DNA of 64,000 nucleotides from Prolixibacteraceae bacterium (GTDB lineage: Bacteria > Bacteroidota > Bacteroidia > Bacteroidales > Prolixibacteraceae), in NCBI GenBank assembly GCA_028282705.1, contig JANQHI010000041.1, positions 1-64,000 on the forward strand. Reading direction: 5' to 3'. Below the pieces are notes generated by a model. The model worked only from the letters and a program-made list of their open reading frames with translations. It had not been told where the DNA came from and did no database searches. Made by a program: the position numbers and the translations under genes. Shown here piece after piece: positions 16,265-24,758 of the stretch (the first letter of the stretch is position 1; each line of letters opens with the position of its first letter).

Positions 16265-17371
16265 ATGATAAAACTTCTATTATATCCTTTATCCATCTTA
16301 TATGGAATTGTTGTTCTGTCCAGGAATAGGCTGTATGATTTAAACATCTTAAAATCAACTGAATTTGACTTACCTGTAATCTCCATTGGTAATATAACTG
16401 TTGGTGGGACAGGCAAAACCCCTCATACTGAATACCTGGCAAGCTTGCTAAAAGATGAATTTAAAGTTGCTACGCTTAGCCGTGGTTATAAAAGGAAATC
16501 AAAAGGGTTTAGGATGGTTGAAGCAAGTTCAACAGCTGATGAATCTGGTGATGAGCCCCTTCAGATGAAAAGAAAGTTCCCTGATATTACAGTTTCAGTA
16601 TGTAATAACAGGGTGGAAGGTGTTAATCAACTTTTACTGGGGAAACAAGAACCAATCCCTGATGTAATTTTATTGGATGATGCCTTCCAGCACAGAAGGG
16701 TCACCCCTGGGATAAATATTGTGCTGATAGACTATAACAGGCCCTTAAAGGAAGATATGCTATTACCTGCTGGAAGGCTCAGGGAAAGGGCTTCACAGGT
16801 TGATAGGGCAAACATCATTATGATTACTAAATGCCCTCCAGGGCTTACCCCTATTATGGAAAGGATTATCCAAAAAAATGTGAAACTGAAACCTTACCAA
16901 AGTATTTACTTCACAACCATGGAATATGAGCCAATCATGCCTGTTTTTGAGGGAGCCAAACTAGTAACTTTAGATGGGTTAGATAAATCACTTTCCATTT
17001 TACTAGTAACTGGTATTGCATCTACTTTAAGCATAAACAACCAGGTTGGTAAATATTCTTCCACCATTGAAAAAATGGAATTTGGAGACCACCACCAATA
17101 CACATTAGAGGATATTGAAAACATCAACCAAAAATTTCAAAGTATTCCTTCTGATAAAAAAATTATCTTGACAACTGAAAAGGATGCAATGCGTTTAAAA
17201 GACATGCCAGCTATACCTAAGGAAATTAAAAAAGCCTTATATTACTTGCCTGTAAAAGTAAAGTTCCTTGGCAACCAGGAATTTGCATTCAGCCAAAAAA
17301 TACAAAATTATGTTAGAGAAAATAAAAGCAACAGCGAACTTCATAAAAAAGCAAAGCACCCTCAATCCTAA
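16265..17371 (+). CDS. lpxK: Tetraacyldisaccharide 4'-kinase LpxK
   Basis: Phosphorylates the 4' position of the lipid A precursor at the cytosolic face of the inner membrane. A hydrophobic N-terminal segment (about 1-20) precedes the Walker A VGGTGKTPHTEYLA; DEPLQMKRKF and the DDAFQHRR motif follow and are diagnostic of LpxK. 368 aa is typical. Its last 62 bases overlap the start of the next gene, a purine nucleoside phosphorylase in another frame, so the two are almost certainly cotranscribed. Confidence 0.93.
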   Translation: MIKLLLYPLSILYGIVVLSRNRLYDLNILKSTEFDLPVISIGNITVGGTGKTPHTEYLASLLKDEFKVATLSRGYKRKSKGFRMVEASSTADESGDEPLQMKRKFPDITVSVCNNRVEGVNQLLLGKQEPIPDVILLDDAFQHRRVTPGINIVLIDYNRPLKEDMLLPAGRLRERASQVDRANIIMITKCPPGLTPIMERIIQKNVKLKPYQSIYFTTMEYEPIMPVFEGAKLVTLDGLDKSLSILLVTGIASTLSINNQVGKYSSTIEKMEFGDHHQYTLEDIENINQKFQSIPSDKKIILTTEKDAMRLKDMPAIPKEIKKALYYLPVKVKFLGNQEFAFSQKIQNYVRENKSNSELHKKAKHPQS

Positions 17372-18122
17372 AATTGGGATTATCCTGGGGACAGGGCTTG
17401 GAGGGTTAGTAAATGAAATTGAGATCATTGATACCATTTCATATGAAGACATCCCAAACTTCCCTGTTTCAACAGTAGAGGGGCATAAAGGAAGGTTAAT
17501 TTTGGGTATGCTTGGAGGAAAAGAAATACTTGCCATGCAAGGAAGGTTCCATTTTTATGAAGGATATTCCATGCAGGAGGTTACATTCCCTGTAAGGGTA
17601 ATGAAACTACTTGGAATCAACCACTTGGTGGTTTCAAATGCCAGCGGGGGGTTAAACCCAACATACCAGGTTGGTGACATCATGGTTATTAATGACCATA
17701 TCAATATGTTTCCAGAACACCCTTTAAGGGGAAAAAACCTGGCTGAATTGGGATCAAGGTTCCCTGATATGAGCCACACTTACAATGAAAGGCTTAGGAA
17801 CAAAGCCAGGCTAATTGCCTTTGAAAACAATTTTGATGTGAAAGAAGGTGTCTATGTGGGAGTTTCTGGCCCTACTTTTGAAACCCCTGCTGAATATAAA
17901 ATGTTTAGGATAATGGGGGCTGATGCAGTGGGGATGTCAACAGTCCCTGAGGTAATTGTAGCCAGGCATATGGGTATAACAGTATTTGGGATTTCAATCA
18001 TCACTGACAGTGGCGTACCAGGGCAAATAGTGGAAGTCTCACATGAAGAGGTACAGCAGGTAGCAGCAAAAGCTGAACCTAAAATGACTTTGATCTTAAA
18101 AGAATTAATCAAAAGCATATAA
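17310..18122 (+). CDS. Purine nucleoside phosphorylase, trimeric (PNP-I) type
   Basis: Phosphorolysis of purine (deoxy)nucleosides to base plus (deoxy)ribose-1-phosphate. Motifs are ILGTGLGGLV near residue 25, GRFHFYEGY at about 75, SNASGGLNP near 105 and GPTFETPAEYKMFR near 190, followed by GADAVGMSTVPE, all typical of the guanosine/inosine-specific trimeric class. The ATG at 17310 gives 270 aa, the family length; a TTG at 17268 would add 14 residues with no support. It begins inside lpxK. Equivalent to punA of other bacteria. Confidence 0.9.
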   Translation: MLEKIKATANFIKKQSTLNPKIGIILGTGLGGLVNEIEIIDTISYEDIPNFPVSTVEGHKGRLILGMLGGKEILAMQGRFHFYEGYSMQEVTFPVRVMKLLGINHLVVSNASGGLNPTYQVGDIMVINDHINMFPEHPLRGKNLAELGSRFPDMSHTYNERLRNKARLIAFENNFDVKEGVYVGVSGPTFETPAEYKMFRIMGADAVGMSTVPEVIVARHMGITVFGISIITDSGVPGQIVEVSHEEVQQVAAKAEPKMTLILKELIKSI

Positions 18123-18133
18123 TTCCTTAAACT

Positions 18134-19078
18134 ATGAAAAATTGGGTAATTGGATTTTTCATGATAACATGTTTGGCAATGTCTTGTGCAAAAAATAATG
18201 TTACTGTTGAATTAGTACTTGATACCAAATCAGCACTGGGTGAAGGGGCAATCTGGAATCCTGTAACCCAACGTCTATATTGGGTAAACATAACTGGAAG
18301 AATACTGAATATTTACAACCCTGCCTCCAATCAAAATATTGAATTGAGGACAGGGCAAAGCATTGGGACAGTTGTTCCTTCAGAATCTGGTAAAGCCATT
18401 GTTGCCCTTCAGCATGGCATTTACCAAATGGACATCCATACTGGCTCAAAAAAACTGATCATCAACCCTGACAGCCTGATCACTAACAATCGTTTTAATG
18501 ATGGCAAATGTGACCCAGCAGGAAGGTTTTGGGTTGGGACCATGCAAAGTGGAGGGGTAAAAGGAAATGGAGCCCTTTACAGGATTGATGGGGATGGGTC
18601 GGCCCACCTGATGCTTGAGGGGGTTGCTATCTCTAATGGCATAGTTTGGTCACACGGCCACACTAAAATGTATTACATTGACACACCCACCCAGCAAGTA
18701 CAGGTTTTTGACTATGACAATGAAACTGGCGCAATTTCAAATGGCAAAGTAGCTGTTGAGATCCCCAAAGAAATGGGTGCACCTGATGGCATGGCCATTG
18801 ACGAAAAAGGAAACCTTTGGATTGCCCTTTGGGGTGGTTCAGCGGTTGGGTGCTGGGATCCTGCAACAGGTAAGTTGGTGGATAAAATTAGTGTGTCTGC
18901 CAAAAATGTTACATCATGTGCTTTTGGAGGTAATGACCTGAGTATACTATACATTACCACTGCAACCCAGGGATTAAACCAGGAAACACTTGATAAATAC
19001 CCATTATCAGGTGGGCTTTTTAAAGCTAAACCTGGGGTGAAAGGTGTTCCAGCTTATTTTTATAAAGGAAGTTTTTAA
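18134..19078 (+). CDS. SMP-30/gluconolactonase-family lipoprotein
   Basis: A six-bladed beta-propeller hydrolase of the SMP30/gluconolactonase/LRE family, probably acting on sugar lactones. The signal ends in a lipobox-like LAMSC (Cys18), so it should be a lipoprotein. LGEGAIWNP carries the metal-binding Glu, and NRFNDGKCDPAGRFWVGTM and APDGMAIDEKGNLWIALW match the Asn and Asp ligand regions. 314 aa is normal. It starts 11 bases after the nucleoside phosphorylase and is likely in the same transcript, without an obvious metabolic link. Confidence 0.88.
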   Translation: MKNWVIGFFMITCLAMSCAKNNVTVELVLDTKSALGEGAIWNPVTQRLYWVNITGRILNIYNPASNQNIELRTGQSIGTVVPSESGKAIVALQHGIYQMDIHTGSKKLIINPDSLITNNRFNDGKCDPAGRFWVGTMQSGGVKGNGALYRIDGDGSAHLMLEGVAISNGIVWSHGHTKMYYIDTPTQQVQVFDYDNETGAISNGKVAVEIPKEMGAPDGMAIDEKGNLWIALWGGSAVGCWDPATGKLVDKISVSAKNVTSCAFGGNDLSILYITTATQGLNQETLDKYPLSGGLFKAKPGVKGVPAYFYKGSF

Positions 19079-19087
19079 ACTAACCAT

Positions 19088-19789
19088 ATGGATCTAATAG
19101 TAATGGCTCTGGCACCTGTAGCAATCATTGCTGCTTATGTGTATTATCGTGATAAATATGAAAAAGAGCCCATTGGGTTATTGTTGAAAGCTTTAATTGC
19201 AGGTGGCTTAACAGTTATCCCAATTTTATTTGTTGAAAAGTTCCTTATGCTTTTTATTGGCTCATTTTCAGGAATTTTAAAACCTGCCTATAATGCATTT
19301 GTGGTAGCTGCTTTTACTGAAGAGCTTTTTAAATATTTAGCTTTGATACTCCTTTTCTGGAAAAGCAAGGAATTCAATGAGAAGTTTGATGGGATTGTAT
19401 ATGCAATCTTTATTTCACTGGGGTTTGCAGCTGTTGAAAATGTAATGTATGTAACCCAATATGGGTATTCAACAGGGCTAGTCAGGGCAATTACTGCTGT
19501 GCCTGCCCATGCTATTTTTGGAGCGACCATGGGTTTTTATGCTGGGTTGGCAAAATTTTACCCAAAAGAAAGGAAACAACTGCTTTGGAAATCCATCGGG
19601 CTTCCTATCCTCCTGCACGGAATTTATGATTTTATCCTGATGGTTGGTTACAACTGGCTCCTGGTTGTTTTTGCAGGGTTTGTGATCTACCTATATATGG
19701 TTGGGTTGAAAAGGTTAAAAAAGCTCTCAGACCAATCCATTTATCGTACAGATTATGACTTGTTAAATGAAAAATTCAGCAAAAAATGA
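19088..19789 (+). CDS. PrsW-family intramembrane metalloprotease
   Basis: A multi-pass membrane protein of the PrsW / CPBP-related type. The conserved motifs are FTEELFKYLAL (EE...K, about residue 75), HAIFGATMGFYAG (about 141) and LLHGIYDFIL (about 178), giving the Glu/His set expected for metal-dependent proteolysis in the membrane. About seven hydrophobic segments; 233 aa. PrsW cleaves anti-sigma factors in Bacillus, but no sigma/anti-sigma pair is nearby, so the substrate is unknown. Its stop overlaps the next start (ATGATG). Confidence 0.85.
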   Translation: MDLIVMALAPVAIIAAYVYYRDKYEKEPIGLLLKALIAGGLTVIPILFVEKFLMLFIGSFSGILKPAYNAFVVAAFTEELFKYLALILLFWKSKEFNEKFDGIVYAIFISLGFAAVENVMYVTQYGYSTGLVRAITAVPAHAIFGATMGFYAGLAKFYPKERKQLLWKSIGLPILLHGIYDFILMVGYNWLLVVFAGFVIYLYMVGLKRLKKLSDQSIYRTDYDLLNEKFSKK

Positions 19790-20736
19790 TGATTGATATC
19801 CCATCTTTCCAACATGTGAAAGAAGCCCATAAGCGCATAGCAGGTTATACTCATGTAACCCCTGTTTTTACTTCTGAAAGTATTAATAAAATTACTGGGG
19901 CAGACTTATATTTTAAAGCTGAAAACTTTCAGAAAGTTGGGGCATTTAAATTCAGGGGCGCGTGCAATGCAGTGTTTTCATTATCTGAAGAAGATGCTTC
20001 AAAGGGGGTGGTAACCCATTCTTCAGGAAACCATGCAGCAGCACTGGCATTGGCAGCCAGGCTTAGAGGGGTTGATGCTAACATTGTGATGCCTGAAAAT
20101 GCCCCCGAGATTAAAAAGAAAGCAGTGGCAGGTTATGGTGCTAAAATCACCTTTTGCAATCCTACCCTGGAAGCAAGGGAATCAACCACTGCCAAAATAG
20201 TAGAAGAAATTGGGGCTACCATCATCCATCCCTATGATAATTTTTATGTGATCAGTGGGCAAGGGACTGCTGCCAAAGAGCTTATTGAAACACAGATAGG
20301 GTTTGATGTGATAATGGCTCCTGTGGGTGGGGGTGGGCTATTAAGTGGGACAGCCCTTTCTACCAAACAATTGCTTCCCACATGCAAAGTCATTGCTGCT
20401 GAACCCAAGGGGGCAGATGATGCTTACAGGTCATTCCATTCAAAAACATTAATACCTTCTGAAAACCCCAATACCATTGCTGATGGGCTATTAACCTCAT
20501 TGGGAAAACGCAACTTTTCCATTATCATGGATAAAGTAGATGATATTGTTACAGTATCAGAGGAAGCCATTGTTGAAGCCATGAGGATGATATGGGAAAG
20601 GATGAAGACCATTATTGAGCCATCTTCTGCTGTCCCCCTGGCTGCTATTTTGGAAGGGAAAGCAGAAATTAAAAACAAAAAAGTGGGGATTATATTAAGT
20701 GGCGGTAATGTAGATTTGGGCAGGTTGCCATTTTAA
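19786..20736 (+). CDS. PLP-dependent threonine dehydratase / serine racemase-like enzyme
   Basis: A fold-type II PLP enzyme. The Schiff-base lysine is K55 in VGAFKFRGACNA, the SSGNHAAALA loop contacts substrate, and GGGGLLSG is the phosphate loop. At 316 aa it lacks the C-terminal regulatory ACT domain of biosynthetic IlvA, so it is closer to catabolic threonine dehydratase, serine racemase or threo-3-hydroxyaspartate ammonia-lyase; these cannot be separated by eye. Its start overlaps the stop of the PrsW-like gene by 4 bases, indicating coupling. Confidence 0.87.
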   Translation: MMIDIPSFQHVKEAHKRIAGYTHVTPVFTSESINKITGADLYFKAENFQKVGAFKFRGACNAVFSLSEEDASKGVVTHSSGNHAAALALAARLRGVDANIVMPENAPEIKKKAVAGYGAKITFCNPTLEARESTTAKIVEEIGATIIHPYDNFYVISGQGTAAKELIETQIGFDVIMAPVGGGGLLSGTALSTKQLLPTCKVIAAEPKGADDAYRSFHSKTLIPSENPNTIADGLLTSLGKRNFSIIMDKVDDIVTVSEEAIVEAMRMIWERMKTIIEPSSAVPLAAILEGKAEIKNKKVGIILSGGNVDLGRLPF

Positions 20737-20770
20737 ACTCAACTCAATTTTATAAGAAAGGACTCACCCT

Positions 20771-20800
20771 GATTGAGCAAGCTCAATCTTTCCTCTCTAT
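20771..20800 (+). terminator. Terminator after the dehydratase/racemase gene
   Basis: GATTGAGC (20771-20778) and GCTCAATC (20781-20788) form an 8-bp hairpin with a two-base AA centre, followed by TTTCC. A second small hairpin, CTCTC / GAGAG, follows at about 20794-20810. Confidence 0.55.
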
Positions 20801-20824
20801 TCATTGAGAGAATAAGAGGAAGAG

Positions 20825-22285
20825 TTAAAGCATTGGACTGACAATATGGGCAAATGACTCCCTCAATTTATTAGTCCATGGGCGTTGCTGCCACTCTTTT
20901 AATTTGACCCTTTTGCTGTTTTTTATATCCTCTAAGAAATACCCTGAAAGCTCTTTGGTAAATGCTTTATCATACATAAAGGCATTCACTTCAAAGTTGG
21001 TTTCCAGACTCCTGAAATCAAGGTTAGTAGAGCCCACAGTACACAGGATATCATCAACCATGAGCAATTTACAGTGTATAAAACCCTTTTGGTAAAAGTA
21101 AACTTTTACCCCAGCTTCCAATAATTCTTCAACAAATGAAAAAGAACACCACTTTGAAATCCTTGCATCAGATTTTTCAGGGATAATAACCCTAATATCA
21201 ATATCTCCTAAGGCAGCAGTTTTTAGAGCAGCCAGCATAGGTTGGGGTGGGATAAGGTAAGGGGATGTGAGGTATACATATTTTTTTGCACTGGCAATTG
21301 CAGCAAAAAATGCCTGGCTTATACTTTCCCAGTCAGAATCAGGTCCACTAGAAACCACCTGCACAGGAAGCCCTTTCCCTTCAGTAAATGGTTCAAAGTA
21401 CTTTTTCCCTTCTAACACATCTTTTGTAACAAAAAACCAGTCAGCAGCAAAAATCACCTGCAAGCATGAAACAGCATCCCCTTCAATTTTTATATGGGTA
21501 TCACGCCAACTGCCTACCTTTTTATTGCCCTCCTTATACCTATCGGCAACATTGATCCCACCTGTAAAGCCAACCTGCCCATCAATAACTATAATTTTTC
21601 TGTGGTTCCTGTAGTTTAAACGAGGGGTAAGCCTTGGAAACCTCACTTTCATAAAAGAGTCAAATTGCACCCCAGCCTGCCTTAATGAAGAGACATATTT
21701 TTTCCCCAGGCTCCAACTTCCTACATCATCCACAAGTACCCTTACCATAACCCCAGCTTGGCATTTTTCAATTAAAGTACCCCTTAGTTCATTCCCAATT
21801 TTATCATCATCAATAATATAGCTTTGTATATGGATATGGTGTTTTGCCTTTTCAATTTCTGCCATGATAGACTGGAAAACCTCATCCCCATTATTTAATA
21901 TTTCTACCTTATTGCCCGTGGTTAGTGGGGAGTGGGAATTATTCAACAATAACCTGATTATCTTTTCTTTTTCAAGTATCTCTTCTTTAATATCCAACTG
22001 GTTTTCCTGAAATTCCCTGAGCTGCTTTGAAGTAACCTGCCTCATGCGCCCCAACCCTTTTAATCCTTTCCTGGAATACATTTTTCTTTTCCTATATTCT
22101 TGCCCAAAAAACAGGTAAAATATTAACCCAAATATGGGTATGATCACCAATGCTAAAATCCAGGCAACTGTTTTATAGGGAGACCTTTTTTCAAAAACAA
22201 TAATAAAGGCAATAGCAATCGATGTAACCAAAAAAACAATGGATACTACCTGCAGCCAACTGGGTAAAGATTCATTGAAACTCAT
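20825..22285 (-). CDS. cls: Cardiolipin synthase (phospholipase D family)
   Basis: Condenses two phosphatidylglycerols (or PG plus PE) to cardiolipin in the inner membrane. Two N-terminal transmembrane helices (about 10-35 and 40-62) carry the FEKRSPYKTVAWILAL segment of the family. Two PLD HKD motifs are seen: HRKIIVIDGQVGFTGG and HCKLLMVDDILCTVGSTN. The start at 22285 gives MSFNESLPSWL and 486 aa, the normal size; an upstream in-frame start at 22366 would overlap the divergent neighbour and add a non-family segment. Confidence 0.93.
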   Translation of the reverse strand: MSFNESLPSWLQVVSIVFLVTSIAIAFIIVFEKRSPYKTVAWILALVIIPIFGLIFYLFFGQEYRKRKMYSRKGLKGLGRMRQVTSKQLREFQENQLDIKEEILEKEKIIRLLLNNSHSPLTTGNKVEILNNGDEVFQSIMAEIEKAKHHIHIQSYIIDDDKIGNELRGTLIEKCQAGVMVRVLVDDVGSWSLGKKYVSSLRQAGVQFDSFMKVRFPRLTPRLNYRNHRKIIVIDGQVGFTGGINVADRYKEGNKKVGSWRDTHIKIEGDAVSCLQVIFAADWFFVTKDVLEGKKYFEPFTEGKGLPVQVVSSGPDSDWESISQAFFAAIASAKKYVYLTSPYLIPPQPMLAALKTAALGDIDIRVIIPEKSDARISKWCSFSFVEELLEAGVKVYFYQKGFIHCKLLMVDDILCTVGSTNLDFRSLETNFEVNAFMYDKAFTKELSGYFLEDIKNSKRVKLKEWQQRPWTNKLRESFAHIVSPML

Positions 22286-22356
22286 TATTACATAAATTGG
22301 ATTATTTTGAATAACAATTTCGCAAATAAATTCGTAGAAGCAAAAAAATTCTTGGA

Positions 22357-22770
22357 ATGAAAACAATTATCTACTTATTCTTAGCAGGTTTTTTTATTGT
22401 TTCATGTGCAAGCAATAAAAACATGGTTAAATTTTCGGAAACCAAATTAGGTGATGGGAATGACAGTACCCAGTATGAACTGTTAACATTTGATGCAAAA
22501 TTTGATGCCTGGTATGAAATACAAAATACCCCTGCAAATTACCGTTCACAACATTATTATGAGTTGTGGAATAAACAATATGTATTGGAATGGAACCACA
22601 AATCTATGGCAGGAAGCCATAGTGGTTTTTTTGAAACCATTGTGGGGTATGAACCTGTTATTGATTATGGATTTGATTTAAACCATAAGCTGTTCCACTA
22701 CTTTATGTATGTTGAGAATGTATTGAAAATACCTATCCTAACCAATGGACCACATTTTTTTATGCGTTAA
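22357..22770 (+). CDS. Small lipoprotein, DUF6146-like
   Basis: A 137-aa exported protein of unknown function. The signal peptide ends in a lipobox-like IVSC (Cys17). The mature part has the conserved-looking blocks FDAWYEIQNTPANYRS, YYELWNKQYVLEWN and VIDYGFDLNHKLFHYF, which I associate with the Bacteroidota family DUF6146. Nothing enzymatic can be read from it. Divergent from cls; convergent with ribD with 2 bases between the genes. Confidence 0.7.
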   Translation: MKTIIYLFLAGFFIVSCASNKNMVKFSETKLGDGNDSTQYELLTFDAKFDAWYEIQNTPANYRSQHYYELWNKQYVLEWNHKSMAGSHSGFFETIVGYEPVIDYGFDLNHKLFHYFMYVENVLKIPILTNGPHFFMR

Positions 22771-22772
22771 TG

Positions 22773-23819
22773 CTAATCCTGGTTTTTAATAATTTGTAAT
22801 GTGCTGCCCTCAAAGTGTAAAGTAGAAATAACTTTCCCATTTATAATGGGTGCTTGCACGCCCTTTTCAAAAAAAACAGGCCCCTCATACACATGGGCTT
22901 CATCCCATAAATTGGCATTGATAAAAGCACTTATTGTTTTACTTCCCCCTTCTACAATCAATGATTGTATTTCTTTCTCATACAGGTGCTTCATTATTTT
23001 AAAAATGATTTTGCCATCATATTCTAGCTTTTTATAAAAAATATTATCAGATTTTTCTGTTTTAATGGAATTAAACACAATGGTTGGAGTACTTGAGTTA
23101 AACAGGTTAAGGGTGGCAGGAAGCTTCAATTCCCTGTCAAGCACAACCCGTGTAGGGTTTTTCCCTTCCCAGTCCCTGGTGGTTAATGAAGGGTTATCTT
23201 TTAAAGCAGTTACCCTTCCTACCATGATGGCATCTTCTTCAGCCCTGGTTTTATGTACATACTTCCTGGCCTGCTTATTGGTTATCCATGTGGGTTTCCC
23301 ATATTGTCCTGAGCCTCTTTCAACATCAATAAAACCATCTTTTGTTTGTGCCCATTTCAGGATAATGTATGGCCTTTTTTTCTGGTAGAATGTAAAAAAA
23401 CGTTTGTTAAGCTCCTTGCACTGTTCTTCCAATACTCCCATAGTTACATCCAACCCAGCATTCTTCAACTTTTCTACCCCTTTGCCAGCTACTTTATCAA
23501 AAGGGTCAATCACCCCAATTACTACACGTGGGATTTTTTTTGAGATGATCAGGTCGGCACAAGGAGGTGTTTTCCCATGATGTGAGCAAGGCTCCAGTGA
23601 AACATAAATGGTACTTTCTTTCAGTAAATCCTGATCTTTTACAGATTGTATGGCATGTACTTCAGCATGGGCTTCCCCATATCTTTTGTGGTAGCCCTCA
23701 CCTATTACTTTCCCATTATGCACAATTACAGAACCAACCATTGGGTTTGGCGAAACATACCCAGCCCCTTTTTGCGCCAGCTCAATGCATTGTGCCATAT
23801 ATTTTTCATCAACTGCCAT
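22773..23819 (-). CDS. ribD: Bifunctional riboflavin biosynthesis deaminase/reductase RibD
   Basis: Carries out the second and third steps of riboflavin synthesis, deamination and side-chain reduction. The N-terminal deaminase has HAEVHAI and the zinc motif LEPCSHHGKTPPCADLI. The C-terminal reductase starts at about 145 with RPYIILKWAQTKDGFI and has EGGSKTISAFINANLWDE near the end. 348 aa is normal. No FMN riboswitch is recognisable upstream. The other riboflavin gene here, ribF, is about 3 kb away and separate. Confidence 0.94.
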   Translation of the reverse strand: MAVDEKYMAQCIELAQKGAGYVSPNPMVGSVIVHNGKVIGEGYHKRYGEAHAEVHAIQSVKDQDLLKESTIYVSLEPCSHHGKTPPCADLIISKKIPRVVIGVIDPFDKVAGKGVEKLKNAGLDVTMGVLEEQCKELNKRFFTFYQKKRPYIILKWAQTKDGFIDVERGSGQYGKPTWITNKQARKYVHKTRAEEDAIMVGRVTALKDNPSLTTRDWEGKNPTRVVLDRELKLPATLNLFNSSTPTIVFNSIKTEKSDNIFYKKLEYDGKIIFKIMKHLYEKEIQSLIVEGGSKTISAFINANLWDEAHVYEGPVFFEKGVQAPIINGKVISTLHFEGSTLQIIKNQD

Positions 23820-23865
23820 ATGCTTTCTTAAGGGTTATGGTTTTTCAATTCTGGAAAATTAACCA

Positions 23866-23873
23866 TAAGTTTG
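23866..23873 (+). promoter_or_regulatory. -7 promoter element of prmC
   Basis: TAAGTTTG matches TAnnTTTG, 18 bases before the ATG at 23892. The terminal TTG is in frame with prmC and could be misread as its start. Confidence 0.5.
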
Positions 23874-23878
23874 TTTAC

Positions 23879-23886
23879 CAAAAATA
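23879..23886 (-). promoter_or_regulatory. -7 promoter element of ribD
   Basis: The minus strand reads TATTTTTG, matching TAnnTTTG, 59 bases before the ribD ATG. It lies inside the prmC leader, so the two divergent promoters overlap. Confidence 0.45.
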
Positions 23887-23891
23887 ATACA

Positions 23892-24731
23892 ATGCAAGGA
23901 ACTATCAGTTTTATACAATCAGAATTAAAAAATATCTATCCCGAAAATGAAATAAAAGGGTTTATAAGGCTGATACTGGAACATACTTGTAATATTTCCT
24001 TTACTGATATTGCCCTTCAAAAACCAATACCCCTAACAGATAAACAACAATCAGTTGTACCTGGAATTGTTACCAGGCTTAAGCAGCATGAACCAATCCA
24101 GTATATTTTAGGTGAAACAGAATTTTATGGGCTGAAGCTAAAAGTAACCCCAGGGGTTTTGATCCCACGCCCAGAAACTGAAGAGTTGGTGGATTGGGTA
24201 TTAACATTTCCTGTTAAACCAGATGCACACCTATTGGATATTGGCACAGGTAGTGGGTGTATCCCCATTTCAATAAAACACAACCTGCCTGAAATTAAAG
24301 CTACTGCAATTGACCTTTCAAAGCAGGCATTGAAAATTGCACGGGAAAATGCAGCCATACACCAACTGGATATTACATTTAAGGAAAGGGATATCCTGGA
24401 TTGGCAAAGTTATGGGTGGCAACCTTTTGATATTATCATCAGCAACCCCCCATATGTAAGGGAATCTGAAAAACCTTTGATGGATAAAAATATCTTGGGC
24501 TATGAACCTGCCAAAGCCCTGTTTGTAGGTGATTCAGAGCCATTGGTTTTTTACCAGGCTATTGCAGGATTTGCTAAAAAATACCTTTCCCCTTCTGGCT
24601 TATTATTCTTTGAGATCAATGAAGCATTTGGCAAAGAAGTACAGGCATTGTTAACAGCCAAGGGGTTTACCCGGATTGAAATAAAAAATGACCTTTCAGG
24701 GAAAGCCAGGATGGTAAAAGCACTAAAATAG
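23892..24731 (+). CDS. prmC: Release factor glutamine methyltransferase PrmC (HemK)
   Basis: Methylates the GGQ glutamine of RF1/RF2 using S-adenosylmethionine. An N-terminal helical domain (about 1-75) is followed by a Rossmann methyltransferase: IPRPETEELVDW, the SAM loop LLDIGTGSGCIPI, DLSKQALKIARENA and the catalytic SNPPYVRESE with the NPPY motif. From the ATG at 23892 the product is 279 aa, the standard size. prfA is not adjacent. Confidence 0.93.
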   Translation: MQGTISFIQSELKNIYPENEIKGFIRLILEHTCNISFTDIALQKPIPLTDKQQSVVPGIVTRLKQHEPIQYILGETEFYGLKLKVTPGVLIPRPETEELVDWVLTFPVKPDAHLLDIGTGSGCIPISIKHNLPEIKATAIDLSKQALKIARENAAIHQLDITFKERDILDWQSYGWQPFDIIISNPPYVRESEKPLMDKNILGYEPAKALFVGDSEPLVFYQAIAGFAKKYLSPSGLLFFEINEAFGKEVQALLTAKGFTRIEIKNDLSGKARMVKALK

Positions 24732-24758
24732 TATCTTTACCCCATTAGAAATTCAACC

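Noticed and set aside
22286-22366. N-terminal extension of cardiolipin synthase
   Set aside because: It would overlap the divergent lipoprotein gene and add a Phe/Ile-rich segment foreign to the family.
23820-23891. FMN riboswitch upstream of ribD
   Set aside because: The gap is only about 70 bases and shows no conserved FMN-aptamer helices; Bacteroidota promoter boxes explain it.
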